Shown here: piece by piece, positions 23,014 to 33,113 of the stretch
Position numbering within the stretch: the stretch's first letter is position 1
How the letters are laid out: each line of letters opens with the position of its first letter
DNA from: Allolobophora icterica
Lineage: Eukaryota; Annelida; Clitellata; Crassiclitellata; Lumbricidae
DNA length: 64,000 nucleotides
Assembly (NCBI GenBank): GCA_963556255.1
Contig: OY744610.1
Coordinates: 61,823,233-61,887,232 of the forward strand
Direction: 5' to 3'
The notes under the pieces: model-generated
Told to the model about the DNA's origin: nothing
The model's database searches: none
What the model saw: the letters and a program-made list of their open reading frames with translations, nothing else
Made by a program: the position numbers and the translations under genes

Positions 23014-23094
23014 AGTAGGGCCACAGTATAAAATAATTAATGTGTATTAACAATTAATAAGTAATTATTTATACTGTGGTAGGGCCTAGACCAT
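23014..23094. repeat. AT-rich inverted repeat, possible MITE
   Basis: TAGGGCCACAGTATAAAATA and TATTTATACTGTGGTAGGGC are inverted copies round an AT-rich centre. No clear target duplication was found. Confidence 0.5.
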
Positions 23095-23329
23095 ATGGTC
23101 TCTGTAGAAAGATTTATTCTTGTTTAGGTAATAATAATTATTTTAATCGAACTTGAAAATCATTATGGGCCTGATTTCAGTTGAGAATTAATTAATTAGG
23201 GACAGAATCGAGTCCTAACAGTGCGGCAACACGTGTTGCAAGGAATCTATATTTATATTGATAATCTGCGAATAATAGGTTCTTGTCTGCGAAGATTATC
23301 AGTTAAAAAACGGCGCTGGTGAATTAAGA

Positions 23330-23677
23330 CAGAGGTTTTCAAACTTTTTGGACCAGGGACCCCTTATTTTTTCTAGGCATAGCTCGCGGACCCAAGCATT
23401 TAAAACGGTAAAATTTATCACTTAAAATTTAAACAAAATTACAGGCAGGCTATTCCACAATACAAGCTTGCTTATAAGTAGTGTATGAATTTGAAAACAC
23501 AGGCTGTTAATGCTGATCTCGGTGGCGCTATATAAATTTTCGGTTACAATTTCGGTTACAATGCTAAAACCGTGCAGTGTTAATCATTGATGAATATTTT
23601 CAGAACGCTCTGGCGGACCCCCGCCATATCCTTCGCGGACCCCTCTTGGTCCGCGGACCACAGTTTGAAAACCTCTG
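23330..23677. mobile_element. hAT-type MITE, 348 bp
   Basis: CAGAGGTTTTCAAACT and GTTTGAAAACCTCTG are terminal inverted repeats with GGACC blocks inside. The exact 8-bp duplication is AATTAAGA. Confidence 0.85.
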
Positions 23678-24000
23678 AATTAAGAAGTGTAAGTTTAATT
23701 AATAATTATACAGACAATTAACTGTAAGGTAATCACGCAGACTGAGTGCCTGTGTATATAAACAATATGGTCGCCACTGACTTCGCTCCAATAGAGCACT
23801 GCAACCTACCCGCCACATCCTATACCCGTACCTGTAGTAATAAAAAGCGTTATTTGTTTAGAACTAGTATGTGTATTTAGCTGCTTCAAGCAAATCCGTT
23901 TTTACCGCCGGTGTGTCGGATAAGGACTACGCAAAGTTTGTTGGTCGTGGATACAGTCACGCCCGACGTGACCCCCTAAGCAACTCTCACGATGCAACGA

Positions 24001-24300
24001 TAATAATAATAATAATAATAATAATAATCTTCGTTTAATATCTTCAAACTGACAGTAACGCAGTATGATTACAAATCAGTATGAACGGATGATCACAAGT
24101 TATTACAGGAGTCGAATTTAACTGTACACGGCAGCCATGCAAGGCGCCCATCACGTCCTACATCTCATTTTAACAACGTGCCATCTCGCGAATGAAAGGT
24201 TGAGTGGACCTAAATTTGGGGCGGTAGCGGGAAGCGATCCCGCTACCTCTTGCTCTTCACGCCAGTGATGTTACCACTACTCTATGGATCCCCATTTTAT
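24001..24300 (-). mobile_element. SINE family A, copy 3 (diverged)
   Basis: In reverse it begins with an ATT microsatellite, then ATCTTC, GTTTGAAG-type tail, GCCTTGCATGGCTGCC and a degraded head ending ATAGAGTAGTGGTAACA. Confidence 0.55.
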
Positions 24301-24862
24301 TTTATTTTATGCTGTTGCCAATAGCGTGAGGGGTGTGAATTTAGAACCTGGGTTTCCGCCAACGTCCAGGGCGTGAACGGATCCATTACGAATGTTGTTG
24401 GTTGATTTTTATGTTGATCTCTTCCTCACCCAGAAGAGAAAGTCCGAGGAGTCGTTTCAGAAGAAGTTGGGGCTTAATAAATATGCGAAATTGCAGTAAA
24501 ATACCGTTTTAGTGAAATTTATATCGTTTTTGGTGTGAATGACTACAAGATAATAATTATTTTTACTCAATGATGAAATCGGGAATGTTGGGCTAAACGG
24601 TATTGAAACAAGGCCCAGAATCGTCCAGTTGTTTGTGGTGATCTTGTTTTCTGCATTGAGGAGAAAACTTAGGATTTTGGAAGTGGCCCAAAGTCTCTGC
24701 TGGTTGTTAGCTGTCGTGTCTACATTCAAGCTGAAATATCCTTAAGCTGTAAGAACACAGGTTGATAAAGGCACTGCCGCACTTATTAAATGAGCATTTA
24801 CCTTTCCTTGCCTTATCGATTGTTTTGTTGTATTTAAATGCTGCTGAATTTCAGACGCGGTA

Positions 24863-25433
24863 ATGGATTTGGGGCTTGGACTCGAGGATGATGATATCTT
24901 CGACAACTGTCACGAGAGAACGAAAGAGCCATGCATGGATCCATACAGCGTCAGGCTGTGTCCAGAGCTAGTTAGATGATCAGTTACATATTTTAAACTC
25001 TCAATATCACTACACTGAAACTAAGCTGGGTGTTACTATTATATCTTTGAAATTGATTTATTCAACATTAATTTTTGAAATTAAATTCAAAATTAAATTC
25101 GAAATTGATTAAATCTGATCAGAATACCTCAGACCGGATCAGTTCTGAAATTTGAATGTGCCTAGCATAAAAATGCCATTAAAAACAAAGAACAAAAATA
25201 CAAATTGTATTAAGATGCATGTTTTAAAATCTGTTCCAGTGCATTCTAGAGATTCGGAAAAGGAGCTACTCAAACAGGATGATACATGCATACGTACATG
25301 CATACACACACATTCAAACACATGCATCCATACACACTACCATAGCACCACTATCAAAACACCAGTTAATGGTCGCACATATACATACATACATACATAC
25401 ATACATACATACATACATACATACACACACACA

Positions 25434-25468
<35 letters not shown>

Positions 25469-28400
25469 AATCAATCAATCTAAAGTTGATATAGTGAACC
25501 TTCAAGATACCTACTCGAGACACTCCTGGCCCAAGCACGGCTGAAAAGAGCAGTTTACAGAGATATGTAAAAATCCAGGGACACACACAAAACACACACA
25601 CGCATATATCAATATATTTATTAAAAGTAATGGAATTAATTTTCAGTGGTTTAACACAGTCGATATTTCTGGCTTGTCGAACGTCGACGCCCAGACAATA
25701 AGCAAATATCGAGGAGATGTGGCCTATCTGGAAGAGCAGTGTGACGACGCTTTACTGATGTTTCAGCATTGCCAAGGTATTTGGCATTTCTGGTTCCTTA
25801 CATTTAGCTGGAAGTACAATATAGTGCAGATCCAGAGGCTAACCATCCAGCAGCGGTTTGGACTCTTTTCTTGTGCTGGCACGATGACCGATTGCTTAGA
25901 GCGCTGGACTCAGGGGCGTCTATCCCCCCTAAGTCATTTAAGCAACTTCCCCTTACCCCCTCTTCCTCCCCTTCCCTTTCCTCCCCCCCCCTAAAATGGT
26001 GGCACACACACGGACAGATCTTCCCCCCTATTTTTTGGATGGGAGCATTTGCTCCAAGGTTTCTATGGTGTAGACACCTCTGGCTGGACTTATAACATGG
26101 ACAGTACGGGTTTGAGCCTCGCCCGATGCAATTGCTGTGTAGGGACCTGGAGTAAGTCTTTCACTCACAATTGCTCAGCACCATCGATATTCTGTCATGT
26201 GGTCGTGTGCACTTCTGAACTTTGGAAGAGAGGGCAGTATGAAAATACATTCGTATTGTATATTTTATGTGCTCCCGTCCTATGTGCCATTCCGCTTAAC
26301 ACGAAGTGGTGTTATGTCCCCAAAGCTGTTAACATGACACTTTTAACTGGTTAACGTACTGACTATTCGTGAACCCTGTCTGCAAGCGGCTTGGTTTACA
26401 CTGTGTTGCGTAAGGCATGTCCCCAATGATCTCACTTTAGTGAGTCGTCGCGGTAGATGACAGAAGCACTGAAAAGTCCTAACACTGAAAGAACAAGTTC
26501 ACTGCAGGAGTTGGAGCGAATATTTTTAAGCAGAGGCTCCAGTGTATGTCGTGATTATCGTGGACTTGTGTGTTGGAGACTAGGTGTTGATGTTTGGATA
26601 AGGTAGCCGAGTGGTCAGAGCGCTCACCTTGTAACGCGGAGATTACGAGTTCGATCCTCCTTCCCTGAGACGGTTACTGTGTAGGGACCTTGAGCAAGTA
26701 CTTCACTCGCAGCTGCTCAGTGCCATCAATTGATGTTTGGTTATTAAATAGTGGTGCTTCATAAATGCATAATAATAATAAAAATTATAATAATAATAAT
26801 GGAAGAATGGATGTTCATATTTGTAGACCTCCTTCAGCCAAATAACGTCTCGATGAGGCGCGGTGTAGAGGAGGACAGAGCAAGATGTCACCTTAGACTC
26901 GGTCAGCCAGACAAAGCGCTTGACTGTGCAAGGAACGTGGTAAGCAGTGGCGTAGAGCCTTAACATCGTGATAAACAATTAAAATCTCTTGTGACCATTC
27001 TTTTAGAGACTGATCTTCTGCATATTGACAGCAGCTTTATTTTGGTGCAGCGTCGGTTGATACTTTATACATTAGACACCGGAACTATAGAAGTTGATAA
27101 TTAAATGATAAGAATACACTTGCTTTTTTATTTACTTATAGTGTATTTGCCCGTCATAATTATGACGGCAGAGTATATCGTTGATTAAAATGCTCTGATC
27201 GCCGTCGTCCAGACTGATGTCACAAACGGTATTTCACAATAGAACAGAAACCGTTTGCGACGTAGCGTTTAGCGTCGGACGGACACTATATGGATATTAT
27301 ATGTATGGATTTTATCATTTTTATTTCGATTTATTATTACTTCAATGTTTTACAATCAATGCTTCTAGCTTCTGTCCCATTGTGAGTTTGCTAATGGTGT
27401 AATAAAGAATATGCTTACTTACTTACAACTACAACTGCTGCGTCTATTCAGTAGCGCACTCAGTCTGTAATCCAACTACTGCAAGTTTGAGCCTGCTGAT
27501 TGGACTCCATGTTAACAACCATTTACGAGCTGTTTGCTCAAGCTTGTCTTGTGCTTCAGATTTGAATATACAATAATAAATGAATAAGTATAATATAAAT
27601 ACAAATTATATAGTACCTTCAAGCAAACTATTGGTATGTTCTGCTTATTTCTTGTAATGAATTTACTTATTGAATGTTTAATACTGTACTGATATTGTGC
27701 ACAAATAAGTGATAAATAGAACAGTTCCTTAAACTAACCCTGGGTCAGCCATGCGTATGAAACATTAGCAACATCGTTTTTCTTACCCTCAGCATATGAG
27801 GGCGGGTGGCCAGTCCTCTTCCTCGCCGTCTCATCTTCCCACCGACAGTGTATGGTCAGTGTACTCATTTTAGCCGAGGGTTAGGGGGTATAGGTAGAGC
27901 AGAAATCTTGAACCAAATTCTGCCATGGCGGACATTTGAATCCCTGACTTCTTGGTTGATAGTCCAACATGCTAACCACTAGACTAGACTAAAATAAATA
28001 CAATTTGTTTTACTTTAAGGCAAATTTCTGGTACTTTTTTTTATGTTTCTTCTAATGAATTTGTTTATTGAACGTTTGAACAGGTAGCTCTTGCGCAGAA
28101 CTTTGAACAGGTGACCGCTGTGCTTGTTCTTCTTCTTGACATCTACGAGGCTGCAGGCAAAGCGCAAGGTTACAGCTTTGATTGACAACGCATTTATTTT
28201 GGGAATTTTTGCCAACATCAGATGTAAATTCTGATCTGATTATTGATTTTGAAATTAGTGGATTTATTCAGGAAATGTAGATTTGATCGTTTTTGGGTTT
28301 TCAAATTTGAAATTGGATCGAGGCAGAAATGCTAGCTATCAGTTGATTTATTTTCACGTTTTGTGGACCTTTCGAAGGCTAAGGAGTGATGAAGGAAGAT

Positions 28401-31400
28401 ATACTGGGGTCATTTCTAAATTAATTTAGCTCATTATTATTATTATTATTATGCATTTATTAACCGAAACTTACTTATGACAAAGGATCAATCGATGGCA
28501 GTGAGCAATTGTAAGTGAAGGATTTCCTTAAGGTCCCTACACAGTAACCGTCTCAGTGGAGGAGGATCGAACCCGTACTCTCCGTGTTACAAGGCAAGCG
28601 CTCTAACCAATAAGTAACCGTGTCCTTTCGTTGTAGAGATGCTGTGTGCTGTGAAGAAACTGCTTCTTCTGCATCCGAATAATTCGGGACTTTGGATCCA
28701 GTTAGGTGATCTTTATTCCTCGACGTCTTCTTGCTCGCTGCAGACCTTCGACGCCAGTCAAAATGATCGCACACGGAATCGGGTCAAAACATCTCGCTGC
28801 TATAAGGAGAATTCGCAGATGACACAGGACAGAGAATTAGGAAGTGTTGAGGTTACACTAGCCGTCGAAAGCTGTGAGAAACTCAAAAACAATGATTCAT
28901 TGATTCAAAATCCGCCACCAGAGGACAGCAGGATCTTCGACGCTACAAAGACTGTCTGTGATTGGAATGGACACGTTCCGGTCGAAATGAATGGACAAAA
29001 CGTTACTTCAGTAAATACAGATGACTTTTCGGATGCGGTTTTGGACCGGTTCAAGTCGATGAGCTGTGACAATTTAAAACATCGAAATGAGACATCTCTG
29101 CGAGAAATAAGTAGAGAACGTGATAGACTCGTGATCTGTTTGATGTGCTTCGTAGCAGCGAGGTGGGTTGAAATTGTTTCTCGTTAAAAGAAGTTGAAGA
29201 ATAGTGGTAGCCGGTAATACTACAAATGCAACATGGTTCCTTGCCATTTTAAAGTTCTTCACGTGTGGTCTGTTTTTCCTAAATCTGTTAGGATAAGCCC
29301 CTAATGACTTCAATAGTGCCATAATCATATCCCAGACATTTGTCGATGGGTGCTTCAAGTAAAATTGCAATAAAAAATTGTTTAACCCTGAGAAGCATAT
29401 AAGGATTTGAAGTGTTAGCAACCTGATTTCTTAGCCCAGGCATATGAAGATGAGTGGCCCAAGCATTTCAAAGCATTAAATTTCAGTGGTTCTTTGGGAA
29501 ATGGTTGTATAGATATTGTATAAATATTTGCATAAATGTTTGTGTACAGCTGTCAACTCTGTCAATTCCCACGATCTGGAATGACCTTCCCCTTCTGCTC
29601 AGGGCCAAACTAATAACTGGCTTTTCTTCATCGGTTTCGTGTTGCCTAAAGGCATTTCAGTTTCCTCGGGGCTTCTGTGCTGAGAGCGCCTCTGAATAGT
29701 GTTATTCTGCGAGAGGCGCTTTATAAATTTCTAGATACAATACAATACAACTCTAGTTGGGAATCTATTGGTTGGGCTGTATGCATGTGAGGCTGCTGCT
29801 GGTAACTCTTCTAGTTATCTAAGCAACATTTTGCCAGCTGATGAATGTTCTGTTCTTAACATTTTTAGCAGCACTTAGGTTAGCACAACTAACTTCTGAT
29901 TAGTTTAATAAGTAGCGCTATATAAATTTTCTTAATAGAGTAATAGATGAATTTGTGGAGAACAATCCAATGTGTTTTCTCTGTGTCATTTAGACTGCTC
30001 CTGAGGAGCGTTGAATGCAGGCTCAACTCGTTCGCAAAAGCCAAGAACAAGCAAGATCAACTCAAGGTGGGAATTTGGTTTGGCAAGTTGATTGTTTTCA
30101 TTCTTTTTTCTTTTCATTGGCTGGTCCCTGTACATGGAATGGCCTTCTTCTTGATCTGTTTGTCCCTGTGGCCTTTTCTTTTTCCTAAATGTCAGTGTAA
30201 ATCTTCAAAATGTGTCAGCACTGTACAGCAGTTGTGTGAGGGAGACTACTGGAACACCACTGATGAGATTTTTTCTTGCAGTGGAGATTTATAAATGTCA
30301 TATTACATTTACAGTTACAAATTACAACATACAAGTTACAACATACAAATTACAATGTACAAATTACAATGTACTTGCCGGCACTAACAGTTGTGTGTTG
30401 CAGTAGCTTTTGCGAAATTTTGATTCTTGACAATTCTGTTTCAAGCAGCTGTAACAATAGGTTGATTTTCTTGTGAAGGTAGAATCACGGCTCAAGCTGC
30501 TTTTGACTCAGTCAGACATGGAGGAACAACTTCAGAGATGTTTGGAAGTAAGTAGATGGAAAATTCATTATCTACACTGATCTAAGAACTTCAAAAGCAC
30601 CATAGTTGCTCCTGGCAACAGTCGATGGTTGTTATTAATCAAAACTGTTGTACAAGACAAATTCCAACATGAGTCCGTTTGAAAGCCAAGAAGAGAGTTC
30701 TCTGGCGAGACACGGAAACAGACTCCAGAGGAAATATTCCAGGAGAAAACGAGTTATATGTAGGAGTGACTTTGGGGATTGGTTTATAGTGACTGCTTAG
30801 TAATGAGGATATGTTTACAAAGTTGGATAAAATTTGAGATCGATGCACTGACCATGTTATATGAGGAGTGGTGTTTTAACGAAGCTTTGATGGGATTTCA
30901 GTGTGGTTTGAATATCTAACTGCCTTTGCATGAGTTTTTATTAAGAATATCTAATAGCCTTTGAATGAATTTTTCTTAAGAATATTTAATAGCCTTTGAA
31001 TGTTTCTTTAGAATATTTAATAGAGTTTGAACGAATTTTTCTTTAGAATATTTTAAAGCTTTTGAATTAATTTTTCGTATTTTCAGTTTCTCAAAGTGGC
31101 CTTAAACTTGACGGAGGCTGACGAGTCAATGGCCTCGACGAACAAAATCTGTGATATGACTCCTCGCCAGGTAACTTTCTACACCTTTAAGTTTCTTCTT
31201 TTACAAGTTTAGCACATTAAGCCAAATTTTGTCGTTTTTCTTGAATCAAATTGAAGGCATTCATAGGCATAGACTCGGGGGGGGGGCAGCCAGGGCACGT
31301 GCCCCCAATAATTGAGATGGACTGTACACCCAATGCAACAAGTGTAGAATGAATAACACTTTAACGACGAGCGTGTACTAAAAGTGACTGGGAAACCAAT

Positions 31401-31795
31401 GCAGCTCGTCGTTAAAGTGTGAAAGGAAAAGAAAGAGTTCGAACTTGGGACACACACTGGTAGTCGGTTCCATTCCTTAGGGTCAGCAAACTGGAATGCA
31501 TGAGAGCCCATGACAGTGCTACATGTAATACTATGTATTAAGACACTGAAAACACTGACGATAGTTTAAAATATTAATTTGTTGGAAAAGTAGGTTGAAA
31601 ATTGCATTGCGTTGCCCATCAAATGAGTGACTGATTCCGATTGTGAAATGTGACACGATTGTAAAACTGTTTGCTTGTGATTGACAGATTCTCTGTGATG
31701 ACGAACTTAGCACGGCAGCATTCGACAGGAAGTGGTTCTCTTGGATGAACGAAGATGCCTCGAGTCACTCGCAGTTTGAGTTTAAAGCCAGTTAA
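24863..31795 (+). CDS. C8orf76: Homologue of C8orf76 (TPR-like protein), 9 exons
   Basis: Coding exons: 24863-24970, 25647-25776, 26827-26939, 28084-28168, 28637-29162, 29994-30066, 30479-30547, 31087-31170, 31688-31795. They join in frame to 431 residues; human C8orf76 has 380. Conserved stretches are WF at the start of exon 2, KYRGDVAYLEEQCDDAL (human KFKGDLAYRRQEYQKAL), VEEDRARCHLRLGQPDKAL (VQEGQARCLAHLGRHMEAL), LLLLHPNNSGLW.QLGDLY (LISLHPFNPWNWGKLAEAY) and the C-terminal FDRKWF (FEDKWF). The first half looks like TPR helices. Exon 5 carries a long polar, low-similarity insert. Function in the family is unknown to me. There is no signal peptide or membrane segment. Introns hold SINEs and LINE pieces. 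The start ATG follows GGTA, a modest context. Confidence 0.85.
25379..25484. repeat. Compound microsatellite in C8orf76 intron 1
   Basis: An ACAT repeat is followed by an AC repeat and four AATC units. Confidence 0.9.
26598..26800 (+). mobile_element. tRNA-derived SINE, family B
   Basis: The head GGTAGCCGAGTGGTCAGAGC and B box GAGTTCGATCC are tRNA-like but no full cloverleaf ending exists. The body reads GTGTAGGGACCTTGAGCAAG and the end GCTTCATAAATGCATAATAA. It lies 27 bases before exon 3 of the C8orf76 homologue. A partial relative lies at 25,880-26,195. Confidence 0.65.
27780..27995 (-). mobile_element. SINE family C, reverse copy
   Basis: The reverse complement begins AGTCTAGTGGTTAGCATG and contains GGATTCAAATGTCC as a decayed B box. 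It is in intron 3 of the C8orf76 homologue. Confidence 0.55.
28440..28625 (-). mobile_element. SINE family B abutting C8orf76 exon 5
   Basis: The reverse complement runs from GGTTAGAGCGCTTGCC through GGGTTCGATCC to AATAAATGCATAATAATAA. It ends only about 10 bases before the acceptor of exon 5 (28,637), so part of that intron's branch-point region is SINE sequence. Confidence 0.6.
29540..29760 (+). mobile_element. LINE 3' end in C8orf76 intron 5
   Basis: The frame reads STLSIPTIWNDLPLLLRAK and SCCLKAFQFPRGF, the typical LINE ORF2 tail. It is followed by GAGAGGCGCTTTATAAATTT and an ATACA tail. Confidence 0.6.
30110..30310 (+). mobile_element. LINE 3' end in C8orf76 intron 6
   Basis: Weak similarity to a LINE tail (WNGLLLDLFVPVAFSFPKC in one frame). 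The 3' part, GTGGAGATTTATAAATGTCA, resembles the other LINE ends and leads into a TTACAA-rich tail. Confidence 0.42.
31262..31352 (-). repeat. GC-tract repeat, copy 2
   Basis: Reverse copy of 20,592-20,687, with a G run, GGGCACGTGCCCCCAATAAT and CAATGCAACAAGTGTAGAAT. It lies in intron 8 of the C8orf76 homologue. Confidence 0.6.
31356..31419. mobile_element. TTAA-type hairpin mini-element 5
   Basis: CACTTTAACGACGAGC and GCTCGTCGTTAAAGTG are a perfect 16-bp inverted repeat. The flanks (ATAA, TGAA) no longer match TTAA exactly. It directly abuts the GC-tract repeat. Confidence 0.6.
31430..31515 (-). mobile_element. LINE C-terminal fragment
   Basis: The minus frame reads MGSHAFQFADPKEWNRLPVC, a common LINE ORF2 tail related to 38,505-38,880. 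Confidence 0.55.
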
Positions 31796-32214
31796 ACTGT
31801 TCAACTGGTTTTAAACAGTGTTTTAACTCAACAGAACGTTTCAGTAGTGTTCGGACAATAGCTGATGCATGGCGTTTGGACAATAGCTGATACAACCGGC
31901 CATTTTTCTGTCTGTATACAGTGGTGAGTCTGGTGAAACTGGGGTAGGTAAATGGGTAAGAATGGTGCGGCTCTGGGCTGCGCCCTCCCACTAAAAGAAA
32001 AGCAGTTGTAACAATATTTGGACCATCTGAGAGCTGCATTTTAGAGACTAGCCTATTTTTCTTTGGAGCTATGCTGTATCGTATCAAATCGACGAGAGCC
32101 AGTTTACAAGTGCATTTCAGTACTCCACTTCTGCAGATACAATACATGCCACAGAAACCTTATTATTATACAATTAATTTGCAAGGGATTAGGACGGTAT
32201 TAGCATGTGTGCCA

Positions 32215-32425
32215 CAAGGCAAGTCAATTGCGACACAGTAGCCGATTGGTTTCAGCTCTTGCTTGTAATGCAAAGAATATAGATTCGAGCCTCTTTCCCC
32301 TGAGATGGTTATTGTGTAAGGACCTTGAGGAAGTCCTTCACTCACAATTGCTCGGCTCCATCGATTGACAATGATAGGTCTATAGATAGTGGTGCTTAAT
32401 AAATGCATAATAATAATTAAAATAA
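32215..32425 (+). mobile_element. SINE family B between convergent genes
   Basis: GATTCGAGCCTC is followed by GTAAGGACCTTGAGGAAGTC and GTGGTGCTTAATAAATGCAT. It lies between the ends of the C8orf76 homologue and TXNL1. Confidence 0.55.
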
Positions 32426-32756
32426 TAATAGCTACAATAATAAATGTGTGGTAGTAATCCTGCCAGTTGAATGCCATTAAACGTGAGCTAGATGAGGTGA
32501 CCACTCATTTCATTGTTTCTTAACGATAAGTAACTGGACACTATGAAACGAACCATATATATGTCACATTCCAATGCCTAGTACAATACTGTAGAACGTT
32601 AATTTCACATTAGCTTTCAACAGTTTGCTTTCAACAGTTTTGTCATTTATCTCCATTTCTAAATATCGATAAGGAAATGCGAGACTTAATTCTATTATAG
32701 CTTCCTATTCTACAGTTTCATCGGGTATTTTTACCCACACCAATCAACCTTTTTCT

Positions 32757-32762
32757 TTTATT
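32757..32762 (-). promoter_or_regulatory. Candidate TXNL1 polyadenylation signal
   Basis: AATAAA on the minus strand about 350 bases after the TXNL1 stop codon. It is one of several A-rich sites, so it is only a candidate. Confidence 0.35.
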
Positions 32763-33113
32763 TTTAATTAGAAAATAAAAACATTCTTGAAAGTGTGGCA
32801 CCGTCCGTCAAGCAACTCTGTCGGATGCATGAAAGATATTCGCCAAGTCTTGATAATTTTCTCGTGCATTCCAGGACCAACTCCTCGACCAATCCAATTG
32901 AGCTCAGCAAAGGGTGAAGCATTGTTACGGCAGGAAGCCATGAAAAAGTGGAAGATTATTCTTATAACAACAGCTGAAGCAGCAAGCTTAAAGACTAAAT
33001 GTTTCGCTTGCTCGTTACCAAGAGGGGTACTTCAAAAGATGTGTAAATGTGGTAGCTTTTGTAGGTTGGCAGTCTTGACTTAGTGTCTGAATCTGCTGGA
33101 AGAACTCTTTCTT

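Noticed and set aside
26598..26670. Functional tRNA gene
   Set aside because: A and B boxes are present, but the acceptor stem does not close and SINE body sequence follows.
32787..33083. 98-codon plus-strand ORF between the convergent genes
   Set aside because: It is antisense to the likely TXNL1 3' untranslated region, shows no family motif, and is probably chance.
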